Assembly: GCA_023614405.1 (NCBI GenBank)
Contig: CM042685.1
Span: 188,514,257 to 188,578,256 of the forward strand
Direction of reading: 5' to 3'
From: Avena insularis
Taxonomy: Eukaryota; Streptophyta; Magnoliopsida; Poales; Poaceae
DNA length: 64,000 nucleotides
The notes below the pieces were generated by a model, which ran no database searches, was not told where the DNA came from, and saw only the letters and a list, made by a program, of their open reading frames with translations. Positions 1 to 11,497 of this stretch are shown in pieces. Position numbers and translations under genes: made by a program. Position 1 is the first letter of the stretch. Each line of letters starts with the position of its first letter.

Positions 1-154
1 AAGCATCACATGCATATCTTTGGCAATCAAACACACAAGTCATGGCATACATAAATCCATTACAAGCATCCAAGGCTCAACATAACTTAGACAAAAAAAT
101 TGGGAAATAAAACGGTAAGTGTGGTGGTCCAACTAACGAGGTACACTACAACTC

Positions 155-652
155 TCACTCACTGGACAAAATGGCTATCAAAGCATCCTTAGTAGCCATC
201 TGTCTATCTTGTTCACAAGATTCCCAAATCAAGTCTATGATGTCTCCCCTTAGTTGTTGGTTGGTAGTATCCAACTCTTGGTTATGCTTCTTTTCTTCCC
301 TAAGGTCATTTTGGGTGTTGAGCATTCTGCACTTGAGTCTATCACCAAGCTCCTTGATGGCCTTCCAAGCTGCATCTCCTGCAGAATCAAAGAATGTGGT
401 GTGCATTACTGAGTTGGTGACCATGCAGAATCCTGATTCCTTGTGGTTGTCTTCCTTGTTTTTTTACAAGTGAAGTTGCACCCACCAATACTCCTCTCCT
501 TCATCCATCACAGGGAAACCTTTGTACATAGTTGCACCATGTATCCCCATGGTAACCATAAGGTTCTTGAGGGCTTTTGGAAATTCAGTCTCACACTCCA
601 AAGTCATGGTCATGAGTGGTCCCTTCCTTACGGCTTCATTGATGGAGTTCAT
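155..652 (-). pseudogene. T1 pre-gag ORF region, coiled-coil, broken
   Basis: Two adjoining minus-strand open stretches (652-464, 62 codons; 424-155, 89 codons) follow the T1 primer site. The second is rich in charged residues and Gln/Leu in a heptad-like pattern around residues 25-65, which suggests a coiled coil. The same kind of pre-gag coding block, also charged, lies between the primer site and gag of element T2 at 42106-42734. This position is typical of Tekay-type grass elements, in which an extra ORF precedes gag. Its function is unknown. The reading frame is interrupted and part of it is off the window, so I treat it as non-functional. Confidence 0.45.
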
Positions 653-785
653 CTACAAATAGAATGTGAAAGAAGAATTATAAAAGTTTACGAGAAGAAA
701 AAGACAAGTGTGGAAATTATTGAAGATTTTTCCTTAGTGGTTTCTAATCCAATCCTAGGGTCATAATCCTACAGGCAACACAGTC

Positions 786-796
786 CTCTGATACCA
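786..796 (-). other. T1 primer binding site (tRNA-iMet type)
   Basis: The minus strand reads TGGTATCAGAG two bases after the LTR end, which is the usual complement of the 3' end of plant initiator tRNA-Met. It marks the LTR/internal boundary and gives T1 its minus orientation. Confidence 0.8.
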
Positions 797-798
797 TC

Positions 799-3700
799 TA
801 TAAGGTCCCATATTTATAAAGGTAAAGATCCCTATGATTGCAATGCTAGTCCCTAGATCAATGCTAGCATCCACAGTTTAAGATGAAGTACACAGAAACA
901 AAGGTCATTATTACATGTCATTCCAGAGACAACATAGTCTTTTACAACTCCATGGCCATAGGCCTAATACAAGAGTTCAATCATAACAATATAAATAAGT
1001 CTTCATCTTCATGTGCCACAGGCAAGCATGTTGAGTGTAGACTCATAACCCCTAATCATCATCAGAGTAACCTGCAACATCACAAGTTACAGCCACAGTG
1101 GGTCAATACATTGGAATAGTATTGGCAAGTGATACCTTAGTAGAAAGTTAACATCTAGTTACTACATGAATTTGGCTAAGTGTAGCTTAGGCTTGCTTTG
1201 CTCAAAATAGGTTTTACCTATCAGTTGAAAACACTAAGTTTTTCTTTGACAAAACTTTCACAAGGAACCACCAATAGAAATTGGTGAACCTTGACCCTTC
1301 TTCAACCACAAGTTTTAACTTAGGAAATTGGGATGAGGAGATTCTTGATAGCTTCCATGTCTTGATGCTCAAGTTGTCCAATACCAGGGACATGGCTAAG
1401 TACTTAGATTCTTCCATCTGCAGAGGTTGTGCACTTTCCCCACAAGACTTGATTTTCACCAAGACAGGACCTTTCAAAAGCCTTCCCTTAGACCAAATGG
1501 ACGCATTCCAACCTATCATCCCTCTACCACCAACTGTCCAAATGGCTAAGTTATTGCATCCTATGTGATCCAGGCAGAGCCCATAATGCCATGTGGCTGC
1601 ACTAGAAGCTTCTTAACATTTGGCATCTAAAATCCCTTTGTTCTTGGGTGGATTTCCACAAGTGAGATACACAAGGTAAACCATAGAAATGGGCCTTGTG
1701 TAACCACTCAACACAAACCATTCTTTCCATTCCACCCAGGTGTTTCATTCACTTAGTTGTTTTATTAAGCAAAACATAAGTCAAAGACTTAGAAATATTT
1801 CTCATAGCATGAATATATACTCCACCCTTGGTTGCTACTAGCTAGGCTAGGCATGACAATAGCAAGTACCTTAACTTAGAGGAAATTCTAACAATTCTAC
1901 AACTACTAGGATTTCCCAAGCATAGTATATAGATACTTAGCAAAATAATCATGCAAGTCCTATACAAAATATTTCTAATGCATAGGTAAAAATATAGGGA
2001 TAAAAACATGAAGCACCACTTGCCTTGGTAGTTTGGGGAGTAGCAACAATCTTCACAACCACAATCACTATTAGCACCAAAATCTACACATAAAATAATG
2101 GCACCAATTCACATATCAAAATATACAATCAAAAATATATGAATGCATGCAAAATGCTATGATGATTTTTCTAAATCAAACAATACAAGTGAAACAGTGT
2201 TGAATCATAAACAAGACAAATACACACTAAACAAACTTTATTTAGTCTCTAAATCATTTTTCAAATAATTTCTATACTCAAAATAAGCCTATAAATGTCT
2301 CTTAAAAAATAATCAATTTTACAGAAGCAAAGCATTAAACACATTGCATAAATGGATAGAATTCTTTCTCCTGATTCCAATGATATAAAATTTGCAAAAT
2401 TTGAACGCGTGGATCAAATGTTATGAATTTTGCAAGTTTGAATATCTAATAGATCTAAATCAGATTTTTAAAACAAATAATAGGCCACGCGGCAACGTCT
2501 GATTGGACGATACCGCTTCGCACCAGATCACGCTCGCGCATCGTTGGATCTAACTAACTGCGCATGGTCCAGATCAAAACGTACCCCTTCGCTACAGATC
2601 TAATCCTAAGCGCTGGATTCAGATATGACGGACCACGTTGCTTTGACCAACAACGGGCGGCGCAAATGGTTGCCGCGGCGGCTACGCGTCTGCCGGCGAT
2701 GTTCCGGCGAAACCAGAGGGGCAGGGGTCGGGCGTGTGCTTACCCAGACCGCGGGAACGTGGGGATGCTCAACGTGTGGACGGGCAGGGTCGGGGCGCAC
2801 GGACACAGCAGCAGGACCTCGTCGGAGTTGCTGGCGGCGTCGGGTTCTCACTGTCGGAGTCGAAGACGATGTTCTGGGGCGCAAGGATCCAAACAGAAAA
2901 CGTTAGCAGGTGCGCTAGACCTTGGCGAACACGACCGCGTGATTCAGAAACAGAGGGAAATGCGGGGCTCACCGGAATTAGTCGCTGGAGTCGAGTTGAT
3001 CTTCGGTCGTTTCCAGAGGTGGACGATGACGACGACCTAGGGCGATCCAGAACAAAAGAAAGGCATGAGAAGATGCGCAGGATGATTGCGAACCAGCTCG
3101 CGTAAACCAGAAGGCAAGGGGCGCTCGGTACTCACCGTGATTGCTCGCCGGAGTCTCTCGGTACAGCGGCGGTGCAACTGGAATTGCCGGCATCCTGGTG
3201 GCGAGGAGAGTGTGCAGTGTGGGGGAAAATGACCGCGACGGCGAGGTGTTTAAGTAGCCAGAGCAGGGGCACCAATTACTCAGTGATTCAATGGGAATTA
3301 AGCGGCTTAATTTGCGGCAGTGAAGGGGGAGGAAACGGGCGGCGACGGCGTCTGCGCGTGGAGTTTGGGGAAGAAGATGCTGACGTGGAGAGGGCCCATC
3401 GATCAGTGGCTGCGGGGTAGGTTCTGCGCGGGTGAGAGAAGGAGCAGAGGGGGAAGTGGCCTGGGTGGGCTTTTGGTCCGGATCTGGTACTGGGCTAGTT
3501 TAGCAGCGCTGGCCTTTTTCTTATTCTTTTCTCTTTTTTATTTTCTGTTTGATTTTCCAGGAAACATTTTTAAATGATTTCAAATGTGTTTGAATTCAAA
3601 CTTTTTCTGGATTTTTAGAAAGTGAAACTTGCACATATTTAGGTATAAAACCATGCTGTTTCACAAAACTTGCTTTGGTCCTTTGGAGTTTTTTTTAAAA

Positions 3701-3996
3701 AACAGTGCCTTTACCCAAGATTTAATAAAGATATAAAAATGGTTTTAAAATCATATTTTGTTTTGAAATTTTTGTCCAAGCTTTGGAATACAACCAACAA
3801 CCATAGGACTAAATACATTTGGTTTAAAACAAGCAATCTCATTTTAGAGAGTAGCTTTGGGTCAAAGTTAGCTCACATAAAATAACAGACACTCAAATGT
3901 TTCTGTTTTTGAAATGTCCATGAAAATGATCCTAAAATGATTATGAATGCATGGATGATATGCAAACTTTGAAAACATGATTTTAGGGATGTTACA
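799..3996 (-). repeat. T1 5' LTR, about 3.2 kb
   Basis: It aligns along its whole length with the solo LTR at 36437-39657. Shared landmarks are the left-end block ending in a GATGAAGTACAC string, the GC-rich block near 2480-3480, and the AT-rich right end finishing GATGTTACA. On the plus strand the left end reads TATAAGG where the solo copy has TGTAAGA, so the terminal TG has mutated to TA. The GC-rich part probably holds the promoter and transcribed leader. Short open frames inside it (for example 2564-3105) have no recognisable domains and are not listed. Confidence 0.85.
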
Positions 3997-5466
3997 ATTG
4001 CTCTCTTAGTTGGTCGCTCCCAGTATTTTGCTAGCCACCACTTGTATGAGTAAGCTCTACTCATGCATCCAACCCCCAAGAAACCAAGTTATTCCAAAGT
4101 GTCCACTATTAATTCCTATGCATGGTGTGTTACACCATTCCAGGTATATTCTTGTTTTATCTCTCTTCCAAATTAAACTTGTTATGTGAAACTTAGTGAT
4201 TAAAGCTCTCACAAACTTGATGGCACACTTTATTTTTCTTACCCCTAAATAAACTTGAACCATTGTGTCATCTATGTTGTATATGCTTGCACTTATAAGT
4301 TGGGAATTAGCAGAACCATGCTGTCATGGGAAACGCTTTCAACATTGCACTTGTACATTGTACCTAGTTGATATCATGCTCTTTTGTTTGTGGATGTCGT
4401 CGGTGTGAAATAAAAGGGGAACTTGTAAGTCCATGGAGTTATGTATGTGTGTTAGAGAAGCGCCTGGGCCGCTAGCCTTAGCCATGCCTAATCATGGTTG
4501 AAACTTGCAGCATCACCACAATGACATCTATGAATCTTTCTTCTTATAAAAAAAGAGACATGTTGAAAAGAGGAAAGAGAGAAAAAAGCACCATATTCCC
4601 ATGGTAAATAAGAAGATTGCTGAGATGCTCATTGTCTGCTTGCCTTGTCATTTTGATTATGGGATAGCTCCTGTGTCATGTATAAGGGGTACCCCGTTGG
4701 CGGTTCTCTATGATACACATGTACTTACTATGACAAGAACTTATAGGTGACTAAAGTTGAGTAGCATGAGGAGCGGCCCTCGTATTCAAGGGACATGAGA
4801 TTGCCAACTTATACTTTGTCAAGCATATACTCCATAGTTTGTTCACTTTAACCTTAGTCACTTCAAGATGCTTATGATAGGGGAAATGAGAGCTGAAAGA
4901 TAACAAGTACCATAATTTTTGGAAGCTCTTTTTTGAGACTTGAAATCCCTGCTTCCCTTCGAAGGGCCTTTCTTCCACCATTATATTGAGTGTCCACCTT
5001 CTATCCTTAGGCACCAATTAAGAGAGCAAAGTTGCCATTCTTAGTTCTATGTGCATTGTCCCAAAACTTATTGATTGATTCACATTATTGATATTGCTTG
5101 CTCATGAACTATTTGTATCTAGTCACTCTTATGAACTTTGAAGGTGCCCTATGCATTTATTTGCTACTCCATGAGGGACAAGCTGAATGCCACTATGCTA
5201 TGTTTTCTATCTGTGAAACAAACAAACGTATTTCAATGCATTGTGATTCATGATATTTGTTTGTAACCTTTCATGTTGCATGCATTGTTACTTTGTCTTA
5301 TTGTTAGAACTCCATCTTGCATGCTCATGTTTAGAGTTCTTTGATTCCAGCTTTCAATGCTTGCAAATGGTTTGATCTTGATTTTGAGGGTGCATGGCAC
5401 CTCAATTTTTTTTATTTTTATCACTTACCTACTCGAGGACGAGCAGGAGTTAAGCTTGGGGATGCT
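3997..5466 (+). other. Non-coding 3' internal region of element A
   Basis: There is no ORF of note. The stretch is about 1.5 kb of moderately AT-rich sequence, repeated in inverted orientation in B and directly in D. Shared landmarks are a CCATGCCTAATCATGG string and GGGGTACCCC near 4687. It ends with a polypurine-like tract (AAGCTTGGGGATGC) immediately before the LTR start at 5467. Confidence 0.7.
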
Positions 5467-6129
5467 TCATACGTCATAAACGTATCTATAATTTTTGATG
5501 ATCCATGCTTGTTTTGTATCAACTATCTTATGTTTTGTCTACACTGTATTTTTATACACTTTCTATAATAGCCCTATTGACAAGATGCCATAGTGCCAGT
5601 TGCCTGTTTTCTGCTGTTTTTGTTTTCAGAAAGCAAAAAATGAGTATTCTCGGAATTGGACGGGACAAAATCCAAAGTTCATATTTTCCCCTGAACGATA
5701 CGAAAAATCAAAGATGAGACGGAGGAGGACACCAGGGTGGCCACACCCTGGCCATGCCCACAGGGGGTATGGGCCCCCTGGCCCTCCATCTACCTTGATT
5801 CCTTCGCCTATAAGAAGCCCCCGACTCAGAAACCCTAAATCATCGACCAAAAAGCCACGAAAAGTTCCACAGCGCCACCGCCACCGAAGGGGAGATTCGG
5901 GGGACAGAAAGTCTCTATTCTGGCACCCTACCGGGACAGGCAAGTGCTCCGGAGCCATCTCCTTCGATCTCCATTGATCTCCATCACCGTTGTTGATTCC
6001 CATGATGAGGAGGGAGTAGTTCTTCCTCGAGGCTAAGGGCTCTATCGGTAGCTATGTGTTCATATATCTCTCTATGCATGATCTTGTTGTGGTCATGAGC
6101 TTTGTAATCAAGTAGATCTACCTTGCTAC
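5467..6129 (+). repeat. A 3' LTR, U3 part (left of the B insertion)
   Basis: It begins TCATACGTCATAAACG, a one-base variant of the TGATACGTC start of the D LTR at 21016. A TATA box (TATAAG, 5809-5814) lies in a block (CTTCGCCTATAAGAAGCCCC) conserved in all A, B and D LTRs. The sequence breaks at 6129 and continues without loss at 12966-12971, on the far side of element B. Confidence 0.85.
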
Positions 6130-6964
6130 TGATGTCTACGCACTTCTATTCTTGTAGACAGTTGTTGGGACTCCAAGTGCAGAGGTTTGTAGAACAGCAT
6201 CAAGTTTCCCTTAAGTGGATTACCCAAGGTTTATCGAACTCTGGGAGGAAGTGTTCAAAGGTATTCCCTCTCAAACAATCCTGAAATCAAGATACAAGAA
6301 GTCTCATGTGTCCCCAACACACCCAATACACTTGTCAGGTGTATACGTGCACTAGTTCGGCGAAGAGATAGAGAAATACAAGTGGTAACGGTGCCAGAAA
6401 ATAGCTTGACGGTGAGGTAAAGACTAAAGCAAGCAAACATGCAACAGATCTAGATGCAACCGGTGTTTCAATGTTTATAAACAAGGCCTAGGGATCATAC
6501 TTTCACTAGTGAACACTCTCTCACATAAATATCCTCTCTTCATGATACTACTCTTAACTACTCTTCGGTTGGACACTCTATTCATCGGTAGGGCTATAGT
6601 AGCACTCCTCAAAGTCCGCCTTCCCCAATCTAGATAACCCCACACTGTCACCTTGAACGCTAGATGGTTCCAACAAACACCAAAATTTCATAGAGACATC
6701 CAACTCCAAATATAACTCATAACAAATATTCAATATAGCCAAAGTGCCACACACGGTATGCACGTTGGCACTTTCACATACGTGGGGAAAAGCATAGATC
6801 TATTAAAGCACAAAGAGTATTTATGTAGACTCAAACCTAAGTGCCACCATGGCGTGCACGTTGTCAATTTCACACACATGGGAATAGCAGATATCTATTA
6901 AAGCACTTGAGTAGCAAGGAAGATCTACTTGATTACAAAGCTCATGATCACAATATGACCATGC

Positions 6965-7004
<40 letters not shown>

Positions 7005-7619
7005 ACACATAGCTACCGGTAGAGCCCTTAGCCTCGAGGAAGAACTACTCCCTCCTCATCATGGGAATCAGCAACGGTGATGAATATGGCGATGGAGATC
7101 GATGGAGATGGCTCCGGGGAACTTCCTCGTCCCGACAGGGTGCCGAAACAGAGACTTTTTGTCCCCCGAATCTACCTTTCGGTGGCGGCGGCGCTACGAA
7201 GGTTTTTCTGGAAGTATGATTGACGACTTAGGGTTTTCTCAGCGGGGGCTTCTTATAGGCGAAGAGGCAAGGCTGGCAGGCGGCCGGAGGGCCCACAATC
7301 TACCCAGGCACAGGGCAGGGCCCACCAGCACCTAGTGGGGTGTGGTGGCCCTGGTTCGCCTCTCCGTCTCCCCTCTAGACTTCGTGTCGCCCACGGTAAA
7401 ACATTGACTTTGGCTTTTATCCCGTCCAATTCCGAGAATATTGATTTTCTGCCTTTCTGGAACCAAAAACAGAAGAAAAGAGGCAACTGGCACTGTGGCA
7501 ACTTGTTAATAGGTTAGTTCCAGAAAAGATATAAAAACACCTCAAAGTGTAGACAAAGCAAAGTATATATTAAACAAGCATGGAGCATAAAAAATTATAG
7601 ATACGTTTACGACGTATTA
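6130..7619 (-). repeat. B 3' LTR
   Basis: On the plus strand it reads TGATGTCTACGC... to ...GACGTATTA, with the terminal ATCA changed to ATTA. The minus-strand TATA box is at 7252-7257. It differs from the 5' LTR of B by scattered substitutions and by a long (AG)n tract at 6967-7000. Confidence 0.88.
6967..7000. repeat. (AG)17 microsatellite inside the B 3' LTR
   Basis: Seventeen uninterrupted AG dinucleotides. The equivalent place in the B 5' LTR (about 12331-12340) has only four or five. The two LTRs were identical at insertion, so the tract expanded, or the other contracted, afterwards. Confidence 0.95.
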
Positions 7620-10478
7620 AGCATCCCCAAGCTTAACTCCTGCTCGTCCTCGAGTAGGTAAGTGATAAAAAAGAATAATTTTTGAGGTGACATGCACCAT
7701 CAAAACCAAGATCAAACCATTTGCAAGCATTGAAAGCTGGGATCAAAGAACTCTAAACATGTGCATGAAAGGTGGAGTTCTAACAGACATAGTAACTATG
7801 CATGCAACATAAAAGGCTACAAACAAAGATCATGAATAACATGCATTGGCAAACGTTTGTTTGTTTCACATACAAAAAACATAGCATAGTGGAAATCAGC
7901 TTGTCCCTCATAGAGTAGCAAATCGATGCATAGGACAACTTCAAAGTTCACAAGGGTGACTAGAAACAAGTAGCACAAGAACAAGTAGTATCACAATATG
8001 CATCAATCAATAAGTTTTGGGACACTGAACACAGAATGACAACTATGCTCTCTTAATGGTGCCTAAAGGTAGAAGGTGGAGACTTAAATAATGGTGGAAG
8101 AAAGGCCCTTCACAAAGGGAAGCAAGGATTTCAAGTTTCAAAAAGAGCTTCCAAAATTTATGATACTTATTAGCTTTCAGCCCTCATTGCCCCTATCATA
8201 AGCATCTTGAAGTGGTTAAGGTTAAAGTGAACAAGGATGGAGTATATGCTTGACAAAGTATAAGTTGGCAATCTCAAGTCCCTTAAATACGAGGGCCACA
8301 CCTCATGCTACTCAACTTCAGTCACCTGTAAGTTCTTGTCATTGTAAGTACATGCGTATCATAGAGAACCGCCAATGGGGTACCCCTTGCACATGGTACA
8401 TGAGCTATCCCATAACAAAAATGACAAGGCAAGCAGACAATGAGCATCTCAGCAATCTTTTTATTTACTATATTCATAGCTTTTTATTGAGGATGCTTCA
8501 TAGATAGCTCACTATGGTGATGCTGCAAGTTTCCACCATGATTAGGCATGGCTTAGGCTAGCGACCCAGGGTTTCTCTAACGAAAAATACATACTCCATA
8601 GACTTACAATTTCCCTCTTTATTTCACACCGGTGACATCCATAGACAAAAGAGCATGATATCAACTGAGTACAAAGTACAAGTGCAATGTTGAAAACTTT
8701 CCCCGTGACAGCACGGTTCTATTAATTCCAGCGTATAAGTGCAAGAATATACAACATAGATGACACAATGGTTCAAGTTTATTAGGGGCAAAGAGTATAA
8801 AGTGTGCCATCAAGTTTGTGAGGGCTTTAATCACTAAGTTTTCACATAACAAAATAGTTTTTAATTTTAAGATAGCTGAAAACAAGAATATACTTGGAAT
8901 GGTGTAACACACCATGCATAGGAGTTTATAGTGGACACTTTGGAATAACTTGGTTTATTGGGAGTTGGAATCATGAGTAGAGCTTACTCATACAAGTGGA
9001 GTCTAGCAAAAGACTGGGAGCAACCAACTAAGAGAGCAATAATGACCATAATCATGCTGAGCAACAAAACATTACTAATCAAAGCATAGAGTGGTACTAC
9101 GAGTCAAGGACTAAATGATCATAGAGGCTATGGTGACTTGTCCATAGTCATAACATGGTGTGAGCATGTGCCAAGTCAACCCAAACAAAGCATCAAAGGA
9201 GAATAGCACAATACTATGCTTTTGTATGCTAAAACAACGCATGATTCCTTCAAGGCACATAAAGCAATCCTAATTTTTTGGAACAAGTCATGCTACAACA
9301 ATAATCACTAAGCATAAGGTCAAAACAAGATCTAGCATGACATGATAAAGTCCAAGCCACAGTCAGAACAAGCTCCCTTTTGTACCACTTAAGCATGAAG
9401 CTTCCTACTCTTTTCCAACACCAAACAACTTATTTGCAACTCACAAAGATAATAATCAATAAAGATCAGTGAGATTGTCTCACAAATCCACAAACAAGAA
9501 TTAAAAAGTTCTAAGCTGAAAGCACAAGAAAACTAAGGCTGAACGTAGTGCTAGCAAAAGTGAACACTCACATAACAATAAGAGTAAAAAGTAGAGTGTT
9601 CTAGGCAGTGAAAACAGAGTGTGTCTCTCTCCAAAAGAACTGTGCTAGGATCAACCAAGCTTACTCTAGCAAAGTAAGAAAACGAAAACCAAAAACAAAA
9701 ACTAAGACGCTCCAAGAACAACACAACAATGCATGAAACAATAAAAATGAAGTGTCTAGAAAGACCTTAGATTTTTATTGATGAAGAAGGGGATGCCTTG
9801 GGCAACCCCAAGATTTGACCCTTGTACCTATTGAATATTTCTTGGGGTGACACAGGGTGGCATCCCCAAGCTTGAGCTTTTGTCCATTCTTCATCTCATT
9901 ACATCATTCTTTCTCTACACCTGCAAATTTTCCTTCATACAAAACTTCACACAATCTTCATTAGCAACATTAGTGTATTCAAAAGATAATAGACCTTTGG
10001 GTTTAGTTTAAAAACAGCAAAACTTTCACTAAATACACACGCTATTGTAGCAACTCCTTCAAAAAGCCTAATTTCCCAAAAATAACCAAAAAAGGAATCA
10101 ATAAGAAGCAAATGCAAATAATGACAGAAATCTGTCAAAACAGACCAGCAGGTAGAAACCGATTTTTTCAAAGACTTTCTGTTGATCAAATAAAAAAGTG
10201 TTGAACTAACTAAAGTTATCTAACATACTGGGGGGGTTTATTCGTAAATTTTGAGCTCAATCCTACTTACAGAGACTCCTCACAAATTTTTATGGTGGAG
10301 GACAGAAATCTGTTTCGGGACAGCAACTCCCCAAATCTTACTTCCCTCTCATTAGAGGTCATTCTTGGCACAAAAAACAAACAAAAAGGATAAGGAGAGG
10401 TCATTACAGAAGTAATAACTTCCAAGACTCAAGAAAACTCTTGGGTTATCTCCCAACAAGTACTTTTCTTTAACGCCT
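7620..10478 (-). other. Non-coding 3' internal region of element B
   Basis: About 2.9 kb without a supported ORF. Much of it is the reverse complement of the internal regions of A (3997-5466) and D (about 23640-25650). It includes the stretch just after the coding region where D and B align closely (about 9780-10470 of B against 23690-24370 of D). The polypurine tract lies at the left end beside the LTR. Confidence 0.65.
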
Positions 10479-11222
10479 TTAAGTTAGGCTTGATAGTTTG
10501 AGAAGATGCTCACATAAGAAATATGAATTGAAGTAAAAGAGAGCATCAAGAACCAAATTCAAAACACATTTAAGTCTAACCCACTTCCTATGCATAGGAA
10601 TCTTGTAAATAAACAAGTCATGAAAGCACAAATCAACAAGCATAGGAAAGAAAAACAAGTGCAACTTCAAGACTTTCAACATAAAGAGGGAAAACTTAAT
10701 ATTTTTGAGATGCATAAAACCATGTTTCCCTCTCTCATAATAACTTTTAGTAGCAACATGAAAAAAATTAACAATATAACTATGACATAAAACATTCTTA
10801 TCATGAGCCAAAAGCATAAAATAATTATTACTCTCCACATAAGCATAGTCATTCTTATTAATTATAGTGGGAGCAAATTCAACAAAATAGCTATCATTAT
10901 TATTCTCATCACCATAATCATCAAATATAGGAGGCATATTGTAATCACAATTAACTTTCTCCTCAATATTAGGTGGACTGAAAATATCATATTCATCATT
11001 GTAATCATCATATATTGGAGGTTTGGTATCATCATAAGCAATAGAATAGCTATCTTCCAAAGCTGGGGGACTAAAAAGATCATTTTCATCAAAACTAGCT
11101 TCCCCAAGCTTAGACTTTTCCATAGCATTAGCAATAATGGTGTCCAAAGAATTCATACTAGTAACATTGCTATTAGCATGCAAATAAAACTCCATAGGTT
11201 TTTTAATTTTCTCTTCAAACAC
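10479..11222 (-). CDS. B ORF: acidic-repeat protein with hydrophobic C-terminus, unknown function
   Basis: An open frame of 247 codons in the position of gag, starting about 250 bases after the primer site. Residues 40-125 are strongly acidic with imperfect repeats: PPIYDDYNDE and PPIFDDYGDE, each preceded or followed by a FSPP-x-x-E unit. Residues about 175-200 and 220-245 are hydrophobic enough to be membrane segments. I see no zinc knuckle, protease DSG/DTG motif or reverse transcriptase motif. The region matches no family I recognise. Because it sits alone between primer site and 3' region, it may be the only protein of this non-autonomous family, or a decayed remnant. The hydrophobic C-terminus recalls env-like ORFs, but no other evidence supports that. 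The ORF is intact, though expression is unproven. Confidence 0.45.
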   Translation of the reverse strand: MFEEKIKKPMEFYLHANSNVTSMNSLDTIIANAMEKSKLGEASFDENDLFSPPALEDSYSIAYDDTKPPIYDDYNDEYDIFSPPNIEEKVNCDYNMPPIFDDYGDENNNDSYFVEFAPTIINKNDYAYVESNNYFMLLAHDKNVLCHSYIVNFFHVATKSYYERGKHGFMHLKNIKFSLFMLKVLKLHLFFFPMLVDLCFHDLFIYKIPMHRKWVRLKCVLNLVLDALFYFNSYFLCEHLLKLSSLT

Positions 11223-11367
11223 TTCATGTCCTAACTCAAGATAAATGCTATAGAGCTCTCTAATTTTTTTGTTGTTTTCGATTAAGCCTAACTAGTGAAA
11301 AGAAGAAACAAAAAGACAAAACTGCAGAATCTAAAGGAAATAACTTCGAGCACTCACACTGGAGGAT

Positions 11368-11487
11368 GTGAGTACCTTTTACCTTACCACCCCGGCAATG
11401 GCGCCAGAAAAGAGCTTTTTGGGTTGCTGTTGTCGTGGGGTAACGTATGTGAGTGCCTTTTACCTTTCCTCCCCGGCAACGGCGCCA
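11368..11487 (-). repeat. Tandem duplication of the B primer-site region
   Basis: Two copies offset by 81 bases start at 11368 and 11449. Each contains a GTGAGT-x-CCTTTTACCTT string and then a CCCCGGCAA(T/C)GGCGCCAGAAAAGAG string. The copy next to the LTR (11470-11487) is the canonical tRNA-Asp-type primer site. The other (11390-11406) differs at one base within the tRNA-matching part. Confidence 0.9.
11470..11487 (-). other. B primer binding site (tRNA-Asp type)
   Basis: The minus strand reads TGGCGCCGTTGCCGGGGA, complementary to the 3' end of plant tRNA-Asp. This primer is typical of Athila-clade Gypsy elements. It lies 10 bases inside the 5' LTR. Confidence 0.88.
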
Positions 11488-11497
11488 GAAAAGAGAT

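Larger units (their letters stand above)
1..3996 (-). mobile_element. T1: Tekay-like Gypsy LTR retrotransposon, 5' part only
   Basis: Read on the minus strand, this is a 5' LTR (3996 to 799), a primer binding site complementary to initiator tRNA-Met (796 to 786), then a leader and pre-gag region running off the left edge. Gag, pol and the 3' LTR would lie beyond position 1. The LTR is a close relative of the solo LTR at 36437-39657, which fixes its ends. The right end is ...GATGTTACA at 3996, followed directly by sequence of Athila-like element A, so T1 inserted into A. The left TSD copy is outside the window, so the TSD cannot be checked. Assignment to Tekay is inferred from the similar pre-gag layout in T2, because no pol is visible here. 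Confidence 0.8.

Noticed and set aside
171..766. Plus-strand open frames of 100 and 107 codons
   Set aside because: They lie antisense to the T1 pre-gag region, have no domain, and their composition mirrors the minus-strand coding piece.
2564..3577. Several overlapping frames of 70-158 codons in the T1 LTR
   Set aside because: The GC-rich LTR block has few stops by composition. The equivalent frames are not conserved in the solo LTR at 36437-39657.
10479..11222. Calling the B ORF an envelope gene
   Set aside because: Two hydrophobic stretches alone are not enough. There is no signal peptide, cleavage site or similarity I can name.
10803..11234. Plus-strand 143-codon frame
   Set aside because: It is antisense to the B ORF and dominated by Ile, the mirror of the acidic repeat region.
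11390..11487. Possible tRNA-Asp gene fragments
   Set aside because: Only the 3' acceptor complement is present, without the cloverleaf. Position next to an LTR shows these are primer sites.
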